Part shown: piece after piece, positions 41,878 to 51,717 of the stretch | Position numbering within the stretch: the stretch's first letter is position 1 | Layout: every line of letters starts with the position of its first letter | Program-made: the position numbers and the translations under genes | The notes under the pieces: generated by a model | Databases searched by the model: none | The model's input: only the letters and a program-made list of their open reading frames with translations | Told to the model about the DNA's origin: nothing | DNA from: Desulfamplus sp964425195 | GTDB taxonomy: Bacteria > Desulfobacterota > Desulfobacteria > Desulfobacterales > Desulfobacteraceae | Reading direction: 5' to 3' | Length of the DNA: 64,000 nt | Assembly: GCA_964425195.1 (NCBI GenBank) | Contig: CAYRLG010000024.1 | Span: 5,029-69,028, forward strand

Positions 41878-44800
41878 TTATCCTCTTGTAGGTGTTAACC
41901 GATGAAGACTAAATTTATCTCTGCCCAAAGTTGCGTAACATAGCTCTATAAGGTGCTCATGGTGGGTAAAAAGAAACGTTTGAGTACGTTTTGCCAATGA
42001 TGCCAGTTCAGGAAGAGTTGCTCCTACTCTCTCATCATCAAAGGTAATTAACAGGTCATCAAGAATAAGTGGCATTGGCTCATGTTGTTCAAGATAGCTA
42101 TAAAGTGCTGCAATACGCAAAGCAAGATAGAGTTGATCCCTTGTTCCATCGCTCATTCCTTCAATCGGCACTTCAGATTGTTCTGGACGTAAACCAACAA
42201 GGATGGGGGTATCATCAGCATTAAATTTAGCACCAAGTCCTGAGAATGCCTCCAGAGTAATGTTTTTAAATATCTGTCCAGACCTCTCCAATAGAGGTCC
42301 TTGATTCTCTTTTCTAAATCGCTCAATCTGCGTCTGCAAAAAATAGATAGCTAAACGGAGTTGTATAAAACGTTGTGAATCCTGTTTTAATAGGGCAGCA
42401 CAAGATTCTGCCTGCTGACGATAGTTTGAAGCAGCATCTCCTGAATTCTCAAGTCTTCTTTTTCTCTCTTTGAGCGAATACAGAGCATCATTAATATTTT
42501 GGAGTTCCTCTGCCTTCTCCTGCTTTAACCTATTAAGATTGTTTTTTCTCGCAGATATAGTCTCACTATCTTCAGCTTTAATAAGAGTGATAAATTGATC
42601 TACAATCTGACTTCGAGCAAGAGCACTTAATGTGTCTCGAAAAATATTAATCTGATTTTGTATTTTATTTTTAAGCTCCAAATTTGCAATTAAAGACTCT
42701 AACTCTTCTGTTGTATCAAGTTTTCCTAAAGAGATTAACTCTTCCAATGTTCGAGTAGCTTGAATAGATGCTATTTTTGCATCAACAAGCTCATTATTAG
42801 ACTCCTCTATCTGCTCTATAAGCTGATTGTAACGAACTTGAGCCTCTTTTGCACTGCTAAGTGCATTCCAAAGTCTTGATATCTTGTTTTCTGTTCTATC
42901 TTCAACTTCTGATAAAATCTCTACTCTGCCAAAACCATCATTTTGATTTTTAATAGCATTATAGAGTATGTTTACCTCCTGTTCATATTGTTGGAATTTT
43001 GAAGCCACCTTCTCATACTTTGCAATCAATTTTTTCCACCTGTCAAATATTCCAAGAATTTCAACACGTTCTTTTAAAATAGCTAATCCAGATGCAGGAG
43101 AGATATCTTCTGGAAGACCAATTTTTGCACACTGCCTTATCCACATCTTTTGGGCACTCTCTCTGTTTCTATCTATTCTTAGACTATCTTGCATAAAAGT
43201 TTCCAGCTGACTTTTAAGGGTAGAAAGCTCTTCTAAGATACCTTCTCTTCTACCTCTTAACTCTTCACCGTGCTGAACCAGTTGTCTTGCCTTTTCAAAA
43301 AGAAGCTCAAATTGATTATCTTGTGATAAACCAAGAACAGTACTAAGCTCTTTTTTTGCCTGCTCTATCTGATTGACTTTTCGTGCTAAGGAGCTTTCAG
43401 AAGTCCTTAATTGACGAAGTAAATTTTTAAACTGACTCCATTTTTCTCGCCACTCGTCCATCTCAACAGGAGACAAAGGGGTAATTTCACATTCAAGCCA
43501 TATAGATTCCCAAGATGATTGTACCTCTTTTAATTTAGTTTGAAGCCGATTTATAGCCTCTTGAGCATCTCTGTTTTGCTGTTCAGATTTAGCTATCTGA
43601 AATCTTTTTTCCTCTACTTGTGCCACGACTTCAGCATTTTCAAGCAGTTTATCAGCAATATAATCAGCTTGTGCAACTAATTGTGGAAAAGTCTCTTCAA
43701 GAGGAAGATTTTGAATAAATTCACTTTTATAAATATACTCGCCATGATTATCTTTTTGACTAATATCTGTATATCCTTTCCAATCTGCAAGAACTAATTT
43801 CCAACCATAATCTCTATCTTCTCTTGCTTTACAAAGAGCCTCTTGTGACGGCAAGACTCCACGCCTATCAATACGCCCAAGTTCAGCATGGATAGACTCT
43901 ATCCGCCTCTTTCCATCGGCTATTTTATTCTCTTCAATCTTGATTAGCCTCTTTATCTCAGCCATCTCTTCACTGATCCTATGTATAGTTGACTTTGCTG
44001 GAACAGGAAGGTTTCCGGTTTTGTTTAGATCATTAGGGGCATCTTTAAGCTCTTTATGGAGATTATCTATCTCTAATTTAAGCCGTTCAACCTCAAATTG
44101 ATCCCCAGCAAGAGTTTTATTCGCATCAGTTGCTCCTGCTGCTGTGGAAAGTGCATCCCTTAAAGAAGTTAGATCATTTTTTGGGGAATTTTTTAACTTG
44201 TTCTCTTTTGCCTGAATCTGCCTTTGCGTATCCTCAATTTTATCTCTATTTTTATCATGCTCCTCAAGAGCCTTTTGAAGAGAGTTGGCTGACTCTTCAA
44301 AGCTGAGGCGATCAGTACTGCTTAATCTTAACTGTTCAAGTTCACAGATACTGCCATTAAACCCAATATTGTCTATCGCACTTTGTAAAACTGCTTCAAT
44401 CTCTGCAATTTCAGTTTCAAGCTCAATTAACGAACTTTTTTTCCCATAAAGTCTCATGTTTTGATGCAGACGCTCTATAGTATCTGATTCAGCCATAATT
44501 AAAGGAGATGTCTTGCATGATGCTAATTGATTTTTAAGCTTTTCAATATGATTTGTAAGACGATTAAGCTCTGATTGCGCATCACTTACCGATTTTTTCG
44601 CACCTCTTGCTCTCTCAACAAAACTATTTGAAACATCAGGAAGCAGAGGGAGCTGCTCTAACCTTCTTACCTCCTCTTCTAAACGACCAACTGTAGGAAA
44701 AGCATCTTCACATCGGTTAAGCCACTCTAAATCTCTTGTAAGCTCTAAAATCTCATTCTCCAATTTAGCCTTATCTGACTTGGCAGAGGCAATATCTTTT

Positions 44801-45432
44801 TCTATACTCTCCCACAATTCAGGATTTACAGCAACTTCACGGCTCAGTTTTAAAAGCTCTTTATATCTGTTAGATTGTGGGCGTATCGTAACATTTGCTA
44901 TTGTTCTTCCTTTAAATAAAGATTCTGCCTCTTGAATTAGCGATTTTAAGACCACTTGAACAGGAGTTCCACCTAAACTTGCTGAAAATAGAGCATTACC
45001 AATATTGCCTTCTCCTCTAAGAAGCTCTTCCGCCCCTTCACGTAACTCTTGAGTACCAAGTCCAAACATTGTGGAGAAATATCTCTGATCAACACTACCT
45101 AAGAACTTAAGCAGAGAATTTTCAGGCAGAGGATCACCAGCTTCATTTAGTAGTGTATTTTTATTCCCTTTGCGGCGTTGAAATGTAAGACGTTCCCCCA
45201 AACTATTAATAACCTCTCCAATTATCCGCATCTCTTTATAATCGTGCAAAAAATTGTCTGAAGAGTGCCCATGAATACCAAACAGTAGATCTCGAAACGC
45301 CCGTAAGAGAGAGCTTTTTCCAGCTTCATTTGAACCGTAAATAATATGAAGATCGCTTTTATCTTGTGAAAATTTCATATCAAGGTTAGTAAAAGGACCA
45401 AAAGCAGGTATAAGTAGTCTGTCAAATCTCAT
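41878..45432 (-). CDS. YhaN-like AAA/SMC-type ATPase (SbcC-like)
   Basis: 1,184 residues from ATG 45432, chosen for GAGGAG 7 nt upstream. An N-terminal Walker A (GSNEAGKSSLL) follows LLIPAFGPFTN. Long coiled coils fill residues 180-1000. The C-terminal ABC part has LALRIAALYSYLEQ, Walker B LILDDLLITFDD and an H-loop (LFTHHEH). No zinc-hook CxxC was noticed, which fits YhaN rather than SbcC/Rad50. Predicted partner of the nuclease encoded immediately upstream in DNA-end processing; the two are 32 bp apart in one operon. Confidence 0.88.
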   Translation of the reverse strand: MRFDRLLIPAFGPFTNLDMKFSQDKSDLHIIYGSNEAGKSSLLRAFRDLLFGIHGHSSDNFLHDYKEMRIIGEVINSLGERLTFQRRKGNKNTLLNEAGDPLPENSLLKFLGSVDQRYFSTMFGLGTQELREGAEELLRGEGNIGNALFSASLGGTPVQVVLKSLIQEAESLFKGRTIANVTIRPQSNRYKELLKLSREVAVNPELWESIEKDIASAKSDKAKLENEILELTRDLEWLNRCEDAFPTVGRLEEEVRRLEQLPLLPDVSNSFVERARGAKKSVSDAQSELNRLTNHIEKLKNQLASCKTSPLIMAESDTIERLHQNMRLYGKKSSLIELETEIAEIEAVLQSAIDNIGFNGSICELEQLRLSSTDRLSFEESANSLQKALEEHDKNRDKIEDTQRQIQAKENKLKNSPKNDLTSLRDALSTAAGATDANKTLAGDQFEVERLKLEIDNLHKELKDAPNDLNKTGNLPVPAKSTIHRISEEMAEIKRLIKIEENKIADGKRRIESIHAELGRIDRRGVLPSQEALCKAREDRDYGWKLVLADWKGYTDISQKDNHGEYIYKSEFIQNLPLEETFPQLVAQADYIADKLLENAEVVAQVEEKRFQIAKSEQQNRDAQEAINRLQTKLKEVQSSWESIWLECEITPLSPVEMDEWREKWSQFKNLLRQLRTSESSLARKVNQIEQAKKELSTVLGLSQDNQFELLFEKARQLVQHGEELRGRREGILEELSTLKSQLETFMQDSLRIDRNRESAQKMWIRQCAKIGLPEDISPASGLAILKERVEILGIFDRWKKLIAKYEKVASKFQQYEQEVNILYNAIKNQNDGFGRVEILSEVEDRTENKISRLWNALSSAKEAQVRYNQLIEQIEESNNELVDAKIASIQATRTLEELISLGKLDTTEELESLIANLELKNKIQNQINIFRDTLSALARSQIVDQFITLIKAEDSETISARKNNLNRLKQEKAEELQNINDALYSLKERKRRLENSGDAASNYRQQAESCAALLKQDSQRFIQLRLAIYFLQTQIERFRKENQGPLLERSGQIFKNITLEAFSGLGAKFNADDTPILVGLRPEQSEVPIEGMSDGTRDQLYLALRIAALYSYLEQHEPMPLILDDLLITFDDERVGATLPELASLAKRTQTFLFTHHEHLIELCYATLGRDKFSLHRLTPTRG

Positions 45433-45464
45433 GATTTTTCTCCTCAAATTTTTTCCATTAATTT

Positions 45465-46733
45465 CTAAAAACAGAGATCATAACTGTTACCACCTTTTGC
45501 CCCCAAAGCATCAAGGATAATAGAGCGTACATCTTCTAATAGAGCAGTGCTATTATCTCCGAAAAACTGCTCTTCTACCTCTTTGCGTATCTCATTTGGC
45601 AGAACCCCAAGCATCTCTTTAATTTCAGAAGGATAATTTTTAGGCTCAATTTTGGCATGTTCAATAGTTTCAAGAACGATTTTAGTAAGCAGATCTCTTT
45701 GTGCAAGCTGCTTAAGATCATATATTGGAGTTGTTAAGATTTTCAACTTTTCAATCCATACTAACTCTTCTCCATAATCTTGAGCAATACCAAGAATTTG
45801 AGCACGCCAATGAGAAATTTCCCGATGAAAAGAGCCGTGAAGTTTTGTAGCTCCTTTAAAAATTATGCGTGCAGCAACAAGTCGCCCTTCAGCTCCATTT
45901 ACAGCAGAGGCAATAGATTGAGAGAGTTCATTTAAAGCATCTTCCTCATATTCCATCCCTGTAAGATCAATATCAAGAGTCTGCCATCTAACAACATCTA
46001 TATTATGGAAATCGACACTTAACACCTCAAAAGAGTCACTTATCGTAACAAGAAAGCAGCCACGCTCTCCACTCTCTCTTATATCACGTCCTTGACAGTT
46101 GCCTGAAAATACGATCCAAGGCTCTTTACTTATCACTTCTGGTTGATGAATATGACCAAGTGCCCAATATCCATATCCTTTTTGACGTAAATCTGCTTCT
46201 GAGCATGGAGAATATATGTCGTGACCTGTTCGCCCTGTCAAACTGGTATGTAAAAGCCCTATATTGAATCTGTTTGGTACAGCAACTGGATACTCTTTTG
46301 CAAAATTTTCAGGTACAGCACGGTTTGGAAAGCCCCTCCCATGAATTATCACAGGATGCCCTACAACTTCTAACGACTCTGTTGTTCGTGTGGAAAAAAC
46401 ATGAACATTGTCTGGTAGATTAAGTCTCTTGGAGATAACCGAAGCTGCATCGTGGTTGCCAGCAACTATATAAACAGAGATACCGTTCTGTTTAAGTTTT
46501 GCCATCTCTCCTCTGAAAAAGAGTCCTGTACTATAATCTTTCCAATCTCCATCATAGATATCTCCAGCAATGACCATAAAATCTACATTTTCGTCAATTG
46601 CGAGTTGAACAAGGTTTTGAAAAGCACGACGAGTTGCACTGCGAAGAGTATCAACAGGTGCCCCTTCATAAGAGTTTAATCCTTTAAGAGGGCTATCAAT
46701 GTGAGAGTCTGAAGCGTGAAGAAAACGTATCAT
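45465..46733 (-). CDS. YhaO-like metallophosphoesterase / DNA exonuclease (SbcD-like)
   Basis: 422 residues from ATG 46733, chosen for GGAG 9 nt upstream; an in-frame TTG 15 bp earlier is the alternative. Five Mre11/SbcD phosphoesterase motifs are present: ASDSHIDSP, AGDIYDGD, GNHDAA, LLHTSL and GHIHQP. This implies a two-metal nuclease. The C-terminal third is the capping and partner-binding region. It works with the YhaN-like ATPase next to it. Confidence 0.9.
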   Translation of the reverse strand: MIRFLHASDSHIDSPLKGLNSYEGAPVDTLRSATRRAFQNLVQLAIDENVDFMVIAGDIYDGDWKDYSTGLFFRGEMAKLKQNGISVYIVAGNHDAASVISKRLNLPDNVHVFSTRTTESLEVVGHPVIIHGRGFPNRAVPENFAKEYPVAVPNRFNIGLLHTSLTGRTGHDIYSPCSEADLRQKGYGYWALGHIHQPEVISKEPWIVFSGNCQGRDIRESGERGCFLVTISDSFEVLSVDFHNIDVVRWQTLDIDLTGMEYEEDALNELSQSIASAVNGAEGRLVAARIIFKGATKLHGSFHREISHWRAQILGIAQDYGEELVWIEKLKILTTPIYDLKQLAQRDLLTKIVLETIEHAKIEPKNYPSEIKEMLGVLPNEIRKEVEEQFFGDNSTALLEDVRSIILDALGAKGGNSYDLCF

Positions 46734-46777
46734 ATAAACAGTCTCCAATTATCTCTTTTAAATTTAGGAATGTGAAT

Positions 46778-47015
46778 TTAATAACACCCTAAAGTTGATG
46801 TTTGTAGAGGTATGATAGAATAGTTCCATTTAGGTAAAACATCATGAAAGTTGATTTTCATATTCTCCTTAAATCCATCAGCAGTTTTTCGTCCTTATAT
46901 TAAACGTTTTATCTATTATTGAAGTAAAAACTTTTAAACCCGTAGATGTTTTAGTTTTAGTTTTACTAATTACCTCGTTGACAATATTGAGATAGGGGAG
47001 TTTTATATTGCGATC
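46778..47015 (-). pseudogene. ISAzo13-type transposase C-terminal remnant, frameshifted
   Basis: Within the 46734-47081 gap, the minus strand reads NEVISKTKTKTSTGLKV and IIDKTFNI, then after one extra base near 46895 continues ADGFKENMKINFHDVLPKWN and YSIIP, ending at TAA 46778. The TGLKV and WNYSIIP segments resemble the C-terminus of ISAzo13-family transposases. No N-terminal part, DDE triad or terminal inverted repeats remain. The assignment is from memory of the family. Confidence 0.6.
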
Positions 47016-47081
47016 CTTCACATTGCAGTTCAGAAAACTATTGGATTTTGTTGTATCTATGATGTGTGATTCATAGTCAGA

Positions 47082-48062
47082 TTATTGGGAGATGATATCA
47101 GATATTTGTGCAAAAACTCTATCTCTACCAAGTTTTTTTGCCTGATAAAGTGCAACATCAGCCTTTTCAATAAGTGTTGCTGGCGATGTTGTATTTGTCG
47201 GAATAGTAGTTGATAGACCCACACTTATGGTAACACAGTTATGTACTTTAGAGTATTCGTGGGGAATTTTAAGGTTTTTGACGGCATTTCTTAAATTTTC
47301 AGCCACTATAATAGCACCGTCCATTGCTGTATCAGGAAGCACTACAACAAACTCTTCTCCTCCATACCGTGCTGCAAGGTCTGCTGGTCTTCTACAGGTC
47401 GCTGCAATAGATTGAGCCACCTGACGTAAAGTATCATCCCCACCTTGATGTCCATAGTTGTCGTTATACGGTTTAAAAAAGTCAATATCGCATAAAATAA
47501 GAGATAGGGGACTCTTCTCTCTTGATGCCCTTTTCCACTCCGAGCTTAAGTAGTCATCAAATTTTCTTCTATTGGGAATTTTAGTTAAACCATCAAGGGT
47601 CGCAATACGGATAAGCTGTGCATTTGCCTCTTGTAACTCTTTTTCCATACGAATATTTCTGGTAATATCCATTACAAAGCCATAAAAACCAGTGGAACGA
47701 CCCTCTATATTAAACGCTCTTTTGGCATAGGTGCTTGACCAAAATGTAGAGCCGTTCTTTTTTTTAAGTTTGCATCTAAAACCGATAACTTGTTCTGCTT
47801 CAAAAAGGTGAAAAAAGAACTGCTCTGCAGCTTCATCTGTTGCAAACATCTGGGAAGCAATATCTGTCATCTGTTGGATAAGTGAATTAGGACTTTCATA
47901 GCCAAGCATCCACGCCATCTCAGAATTTGCAATTACAAATTTGCCCTCATCACTTGCCTGAAATATGCCAATAGGGGCAAAGCCCATAAAATCATCGATT
48001 TTTCGTCTCAATTCATGGATTAAGTTCTGGTTATCTATTTTCTCTTCACGTTTACACATCAT
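47082..48062 (-). CDS. PAS-GGDEF diguanylate cyclase
   Basis: About 326 residues from ATG 48062; a TTG at 48113 in the same frame would add 17. A PAS domain (FAPIGIFQASDEG, then FYGFVMDITRN) is followed by a GGDEF domain with DGLTKIPNRRKFD, CDIDFFKPYND and the active RYGGEEF. The allosteric I-site RPAD sits five residues before GGEEF, so product inhibition is expected. It makes cyclic di-GMP from GTP. No membrane segment, hence a cytoplasmic sensor. It lies 73 bp after the M24 peptidase gene. Confidence 0.9.
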   Translation of the reverse strand: MMCKREEKIDNQNLIHELRRKIDDFMGFAPIGIFQASDEGKFVIANSEMAWMLGYESPNSLIQQMTDIASQMFATDEAAEQFFFHLFEAEQVIGFRCKLKKKNGSTFWSSTYAKRAFNIEGRSTGFYGFVMDITRNIRMEKELQEANAQLIRIATLDGLTKIPNRRKFDDYLSSEWKRASREKSPLSLILCDIDFFKPYNDNYGHQGGDDTLRQVAQSIAATCRRPADLAARYGGEEFVVVLPDTAMDGAIIVAENLRNAVKNLKIPHEYSKVHNCVTISVGLSTTIPTNTTSPATLIEKADVALYQAKKLGRDRVFAQISDIISQ

Positions 48063-48134
48063 AATATTTAATATCTCTTTTTGATTAGCTAAAAACCTCT
48101 TCTGTTTAATCAAAAATTAAAGAGCGTATCAACC

Positions 48135-49334
48135 TTAAATCACAACTATATTTTCAGGGTAATGAGCTAAAGATTTAAGCCCCATTTTTGTTACAACAAA
48201 TGTGTTTTCAATACCAACAACCCCCTTGCCGGGCATTATAGCTTTTGGCTCAAGGGCAAGAGTCATACCTTCTTGTAATGTAAGGGTTTGTCCTTTTGCG
48301 ATAAATGGAAATTCGTCAAGCTCCATTCCAATTCCATGCCCTGTAAAGCGGATTTTTCTATCTCCTATACCCATAAAAAACTCATCATACCCGGTTGATT
48401 TAGCTTTTTGCACCATAAGCTCATAAAGTTCTCCGGTAGCCATACCTGGTTTTCCAGCCTCTTTTGCAACTGTTTGAACTTCAAGCATTGCCTCATGTGC
48501 TCTTAAAAATTCGTCAGCAACATCTCCTATTGAGAAGATTCTTGCATGGTCAGAGAGATATCCATTAAGTGCAAACACATAGTCAACAAGTACTGGCTCA
48601 TTTTTTCCTATTTTGTTAAATCCAGCTCCTTGAGATGTTGCAACACCTGGTCCATGCCCACCAGTAGGGGATGCCATATAGCTTGGAACGGCTGCTGCTG
48701 CTCCAGACATGATATGACCATAAAATATCTCGTTTCCCCACAACCTCATTCTTATGATTCCTTGATGCCCAAGAGATCTTGCAAATGCTTCAAGTTCTCC
48801 TGCAAGCTCAATTTCGCTCTTTCCAGTATCCAGCAGCTCAGGTACTTTTGCCGCAACCTTGTCTGACATTGATGCTGCTTTTTCCATCAACTCTATCTCA
48901 TAATGAGATTTTACAGCACGAACAAGGCGGATTTCAGTTGATATATCTTTTATATCTCTGTTTTTAAATATACTTTTATATTGAAAATATAGATTTGTTG
49001 GAACTACATCAAGCTCCATTCCAATGTTTAGTGGAATAGGATAATTCATATCGTTGAGTAAGTTTGGAATCTCTTTGGGACTTATGATTGATACAACCGA
49101 CTCAATTGGAGATTCAGATTTTGCACGGTCGTAATCTTTAAATATCATAAGAAGCGGCTTGCCTTGAGCTGGTACGTAAAGCCAGCCTTGCTGAAAAGTT
49201 CCGCTGAAATAGAAAAAATCTGATTTTTGCAGTATCAACGCTCCGCTGATATCATTTTTTGTAAGTACATTTTGAAGATTATCAATTCTGCTGTCTATCT
49301 CCTGCTTAGGAGTGGCTTGGCTATAATTTTCCAT
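48135..49334 (-). CDS. M24-family aminopeptidase (Xaa-Pro type)
   Basis: 399 residues. An N-terminal creatinase-like domain (residues 1-150) precedes the pita-bread catalytic domain. Metal ligands are seen in VDYVFALNGYLSDHAR (two Asp), TGHGIGMELDEFP (His), ALEPKA (Glu) and GIENTFVV (Glu), so it should be active with two metal ions. The family removes N-terminal residues ahead of proline, or related dipeptides. It lies 70 bp after the yccF-like gene on the same strand. Confidence 0.9.
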   Translation of the reverse strand: MENYSQATPKQEIDSRIDNLQNVLTKNDISGALILQKSDFFYFSGTFQQGWLYVPAQGKPLLMIFKDYDRAKSESPIESVVSIISPKEIPNLLNDMNYPIPLNIGMELDVVPTNLYFQYKSIFKNRDIKDISTEIRLVRAVKSHYEIELMEKAASMSDKVAAKVPELLDTGKSEIELAGELEAFARSLGHQGIIRMRLWGNEIFYGHIMSGAAAAVPSYMASPTGGHGPGVATSQGAGFNKIGKNEPVLVDYVFALNGYLSDHARIFSIGDVADEFLRAHEAMLEVQTVAKEAGKPGMATGELYELMVQKAKSTGYDEFFMGIGDRKIRFTGHGIGMELDEFPFIAKGQTLTLQEGMTLALEPKAIMPGKGVVGIENTFVVTKMGLKSLAHYPENIVVI

Positions 49335-49404
49335 AAATTATTCTATTCCTTTTTAAACGATATCAAAATGTTACCAACTTTTTATAGGCTTATTTGATTG
49401 ATTG

Positions 49405-49791
49405 CTATTCAGGCATGGGGTATTTTCCTAATGGTGCAAAGCAGACTTGAGCTAACTTGAAATGAGCAAAACCAAAAGGAATACCAATAATGGTGAGACA
49501 AAGAGTAGCACCAGCAAGAATATGAGAAATAGAGAGCCAGATTCCAGCAAAGATAATCCATAAAAAATTGGCAAGACCTGTTCCAAAAATTCTTGTTTTC
49601 CCAATCTCTTCAGCACCAACTAATTTTTTGCCAAAAGGAAAAGCTGCAAAACCAGCTATTCTGAATGCTGCATAAGCAAATGGAATGCCGATAATCGTAA
49701 TAAACAATAGACACCCTGCCAACATCCATAATGCCCAAGAAAGAATACCGCCTCCAAAAAGAAACCAGAGAATGTTTAGTAATAATGTCAT
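49405..49791 (-). CDS. yccF: YccF-domain inner-membrane protein
   Basis: 128 residues with two copies of the YccF pattern, each a hydrophobic helix ending in TIIGIPFAYA or TIIGIPFGFA. Four membrane segments are likely. The biochemical role of the family is unknown. AAGGA lies 7 nt before the ATG. The gene lies between hbd and the M24 peptidase gene on the same strand. Confidence 0.88.
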   Translation of the reverse strand: MTLLLNILWFLFGGGILSWALWMLAGCLLFITIIGIPFAYAAFRIAGFAAFPFGKKLVGAEEIGKTRIFGTGLANFLWIIFAGIWLSISHILAGATLCLTIIGIPFGFAHFKLAQVCFAPLGKYPMPE

Positions 49792-49848
49792 TGCATTTTC
49801 CTTCTATCTAAGTATTTTTTCTAAAAATACCAGATTTCTCAATATTTT

Positions 49849-49910
49849 GGCTCTCTAATATTTTCCGAATCAGCAAGAATTTTATCGATCACGGAAAAGC
49901 TCGGAGAGCC
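49849..49910. other. Two-stem inverted repeat between hbd and yccF
   Basis: GGCTCTC (49849-49855) pairs with GAGAGCC (49904-49910), and inside it TTTTCCG (49861-49867) pairs with CGGAAAA (49892-49898). A T-rich stretch follows on the plus strand. It may be a transcriptional or mRNA-stability element, or the relic of a small palindrome. Confidence 0.35.
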
Positions 49911-49932
49911 TTTATTTTATTGAGAAACCACT

Positions 49933-50784
49933 CTATTTGTAGTCATAAAAACCTTTGCCAGATTTTCTTCCAAGCCAGCCAGCTTCAACATATTTTCTTA
50001 AAAGCGGGCATGGTCTATATTTGGAGTCTTTAAATCCATCATACAAGGTCTCCATAATAGCAAGGCAGGTGTCAAGACCAATAAGATCAGCAAGTGCAAG
50101 AGGTCCCATTGGATGGTTCATACCAAGTTTCATAACAGTATCAATATCTTCTGCCTTTCCAACACTCTGATAGAGGCAAAATACTGCTTCGTTAATCATC
50201 GGCATCAATATTCTGTTTGCAATAAATCCCGGAAAATCATTTGCCTCTGCTGGAGTTTTTCCAAATTTTTTGCTCAACTCCCATGTGATGTTAAAGGTCT
50301 CTTCAGAGGTTGGCAGCCCCTTGATTATCTCAACAAGTTTCATTACTGGTACAGGATTCATAAAGTGCATACCAATAACTTTATCAGGACGTTTTGTTCT
50401 TGCTGCAATTCTGCCTATTGGAATTGATGATGTGTTGGTAGATAAAATGGCGTGAGGAGGGCATATTTTATCAAGGTCTTCAAATATCTTAAACTTTAGG
50501 TCTTCTCTTTCTACAGCAGCTTCAACAACAAAATCGACATCTGCCATATCGCTTAAATTTACAGTGGTTTTTATTCTTGCAAGCGTGGCATCCATTTCCG
50601 ATTGCTCAAGTTTGCCTTTGCTTACGCTCTTTTCTAAATTCTTTTTGATATTAGCAACACCTTTTGCTGTAAACTCCTCTTTTATATCGCTCATCAAAAC
50701 TTCAAGACCGCTTGCTGCTGCAATTTGAGCAATACCATTTCCCATCTGACCTGAACCAATAACTCCAAATTTTTTTACTTCCAT
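49933..50784 (-). CDS. hbd: 3-hydroxybutyryl-CoA dehydrogenase
   Basis: 283 residues, the typical size. A Rossmann NAD(P) site GSGQMGNGIAQIAA is at the N-terminus, catalytic His lies in GMHFMNPVP, SSIPIGRIA is present, and the C-terminal dimerisation domain contains GMNHPMGPLALADLIG. It reduces acetoacetyl-CoA to (S)-3-hydroxybutyryl-CoA or runs the reverse in beta-oxidation. Together with the thiolase at 52.6 kb it could feed PHA synthesis through crotonyl-CoA and PhaJ. A restriction-modification pair separates it from the thiolase. Confidence 0.94.
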   Translation of the reverse strand: MEVKKFGVIGSGQMGNGIAQIAAASGLEVLMSDIKEEFTAKGVANIKKNLEKSVSKGKLEQSEMDATLARIKTTVNLSDMADVDFVVEAAVEREDLKFKIFEDLDKICPPHAILSTNTSSIPIGRIAARTKRPDKVIGMHFMNPVPVMKLVEIIKGLPTSEETFNITWELSKKFGKTPAEANDFPGFIANRILMPMINEAVFCLYQSVGKAEDIDTVMKLGMNHPMGPLALADLIGLDTCLAIMETLYDGFKDSKYRPCPLLRKYVEAGWLGRKSGKGFYDYK

Positions 50785-50931
50785 TTTTTAAAAGTTCCTT
50801 ATATTTCTTTTGTTTGGATTTCATTACAAGAGACATTATGGATACTTGCCTCTATTGTATTGTGTAAATAATTATGCCACAACAGACATAATTAACTTTA
50901 AATTCAATCTACTCTACTTATAGCTTTATGG

Positions 50932-51717
50932 TTATATGATAATAGTTACTTTCTGATATAACGCTGATATGCAGTTTTGTCTCATGCGAAACTTTGTTCC
51001 ATGATTGTGTCCTGTTCTTGCGTCAAAATCCACAAGAATATTACCGTGTTCAATTTGATCTAAGAAACCCCCAAAATCAAATTTTTGCAGCATCATTGCT
51101 TTTCTATAGTTATAAAATTCGATTCCATTCTCTTTTTTAACTTCTGCTTGAACATAGAAACAATTTAACAATTTTGTTCCAGCTTTATTTGAAAGATCAT
51201 CAAATCCCCAATAAGGTTGGGGGTCAATCTCTCCTAAACCAACTCTTTTTTCTACTGAATGCAACCATTCCTTATGCTTATGTGCAACAGTGCTGCTATC
51301 AAACGAGATGAGCACTTTAGAATTAACTCTATCAAGTTTTACTTGAAAGCCTCTGTCACTTGGAGAAAGTCCATGAATTGTCTGACGAAAGCTCATTTCA
51401 TTTTCAGGGTATTTTTTCCCAGCCTCTTTATGTTTCCAGCCATATTTTAGTAGTAAAATTTGAGGTACAAATTTTATAGCCCTTGGTGATGGTTCTATAT
51501 GAAATAGCGTTGTAAGAGAAGTAGTATTAAGACGTTGGGCTTTCAGCTCCCACTCTGCTGCATTTGGAATGGGTAAATTATTCTCTGTTATGCCTAATAA
51601 ATCTTCTAAAGTATTGCCTATTCCACCGTGGTTGCCATCTCTTGCATTCTCTATCCAACCTTTTGAAGCAATACTTTTAAGCTCTTTTATTAGAGCCTCT
51701 TTGGTGTATATTTTCAT
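50932..51717 (-). CDS. MvaI/BcnI-family type II restriction endonuclease
   Basis: 261 residues. The MutH/MvaI/BcnI-type signature GGIGNTLEDLLGI lies at 31-43. EWELKAQR (Glu57-x-Lys59) completes a likely PD-(D/E)xK-type active site, and GHNHGTKFRMR lies near the C-terminus. MvaI and BcnI cleave CCWGG and CCSGG respectively as monomers; the exact target here is not readable. The ATG overlaps the methyltransferase stop (ATGA), so translation is coupled. Confidence 0.87.
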   Translation of the reverse strand: MKIYTKEALIKELKSIASKGWIENARDGNHGGIGNTLEDLLGITENNLPIPNAAEWELKAQRLNTTSLTTLFHIEPSPRAIKFVPQILLLKYGWKHKEAGKKYPENEMSFRQTIHGLSPSDRGFQVKLDRVNSKVLISFDSSTVAHKHKEWLHSVEKRVGLGEIDPQPYWGFDDLSNKAGTKLLNCFYVQAEVKKENGIEFYNYRKAMMLQKFDFGGFLDQIEHGNILVDFDARTGHNHGTKFRMRQNCISALYQKVTIII

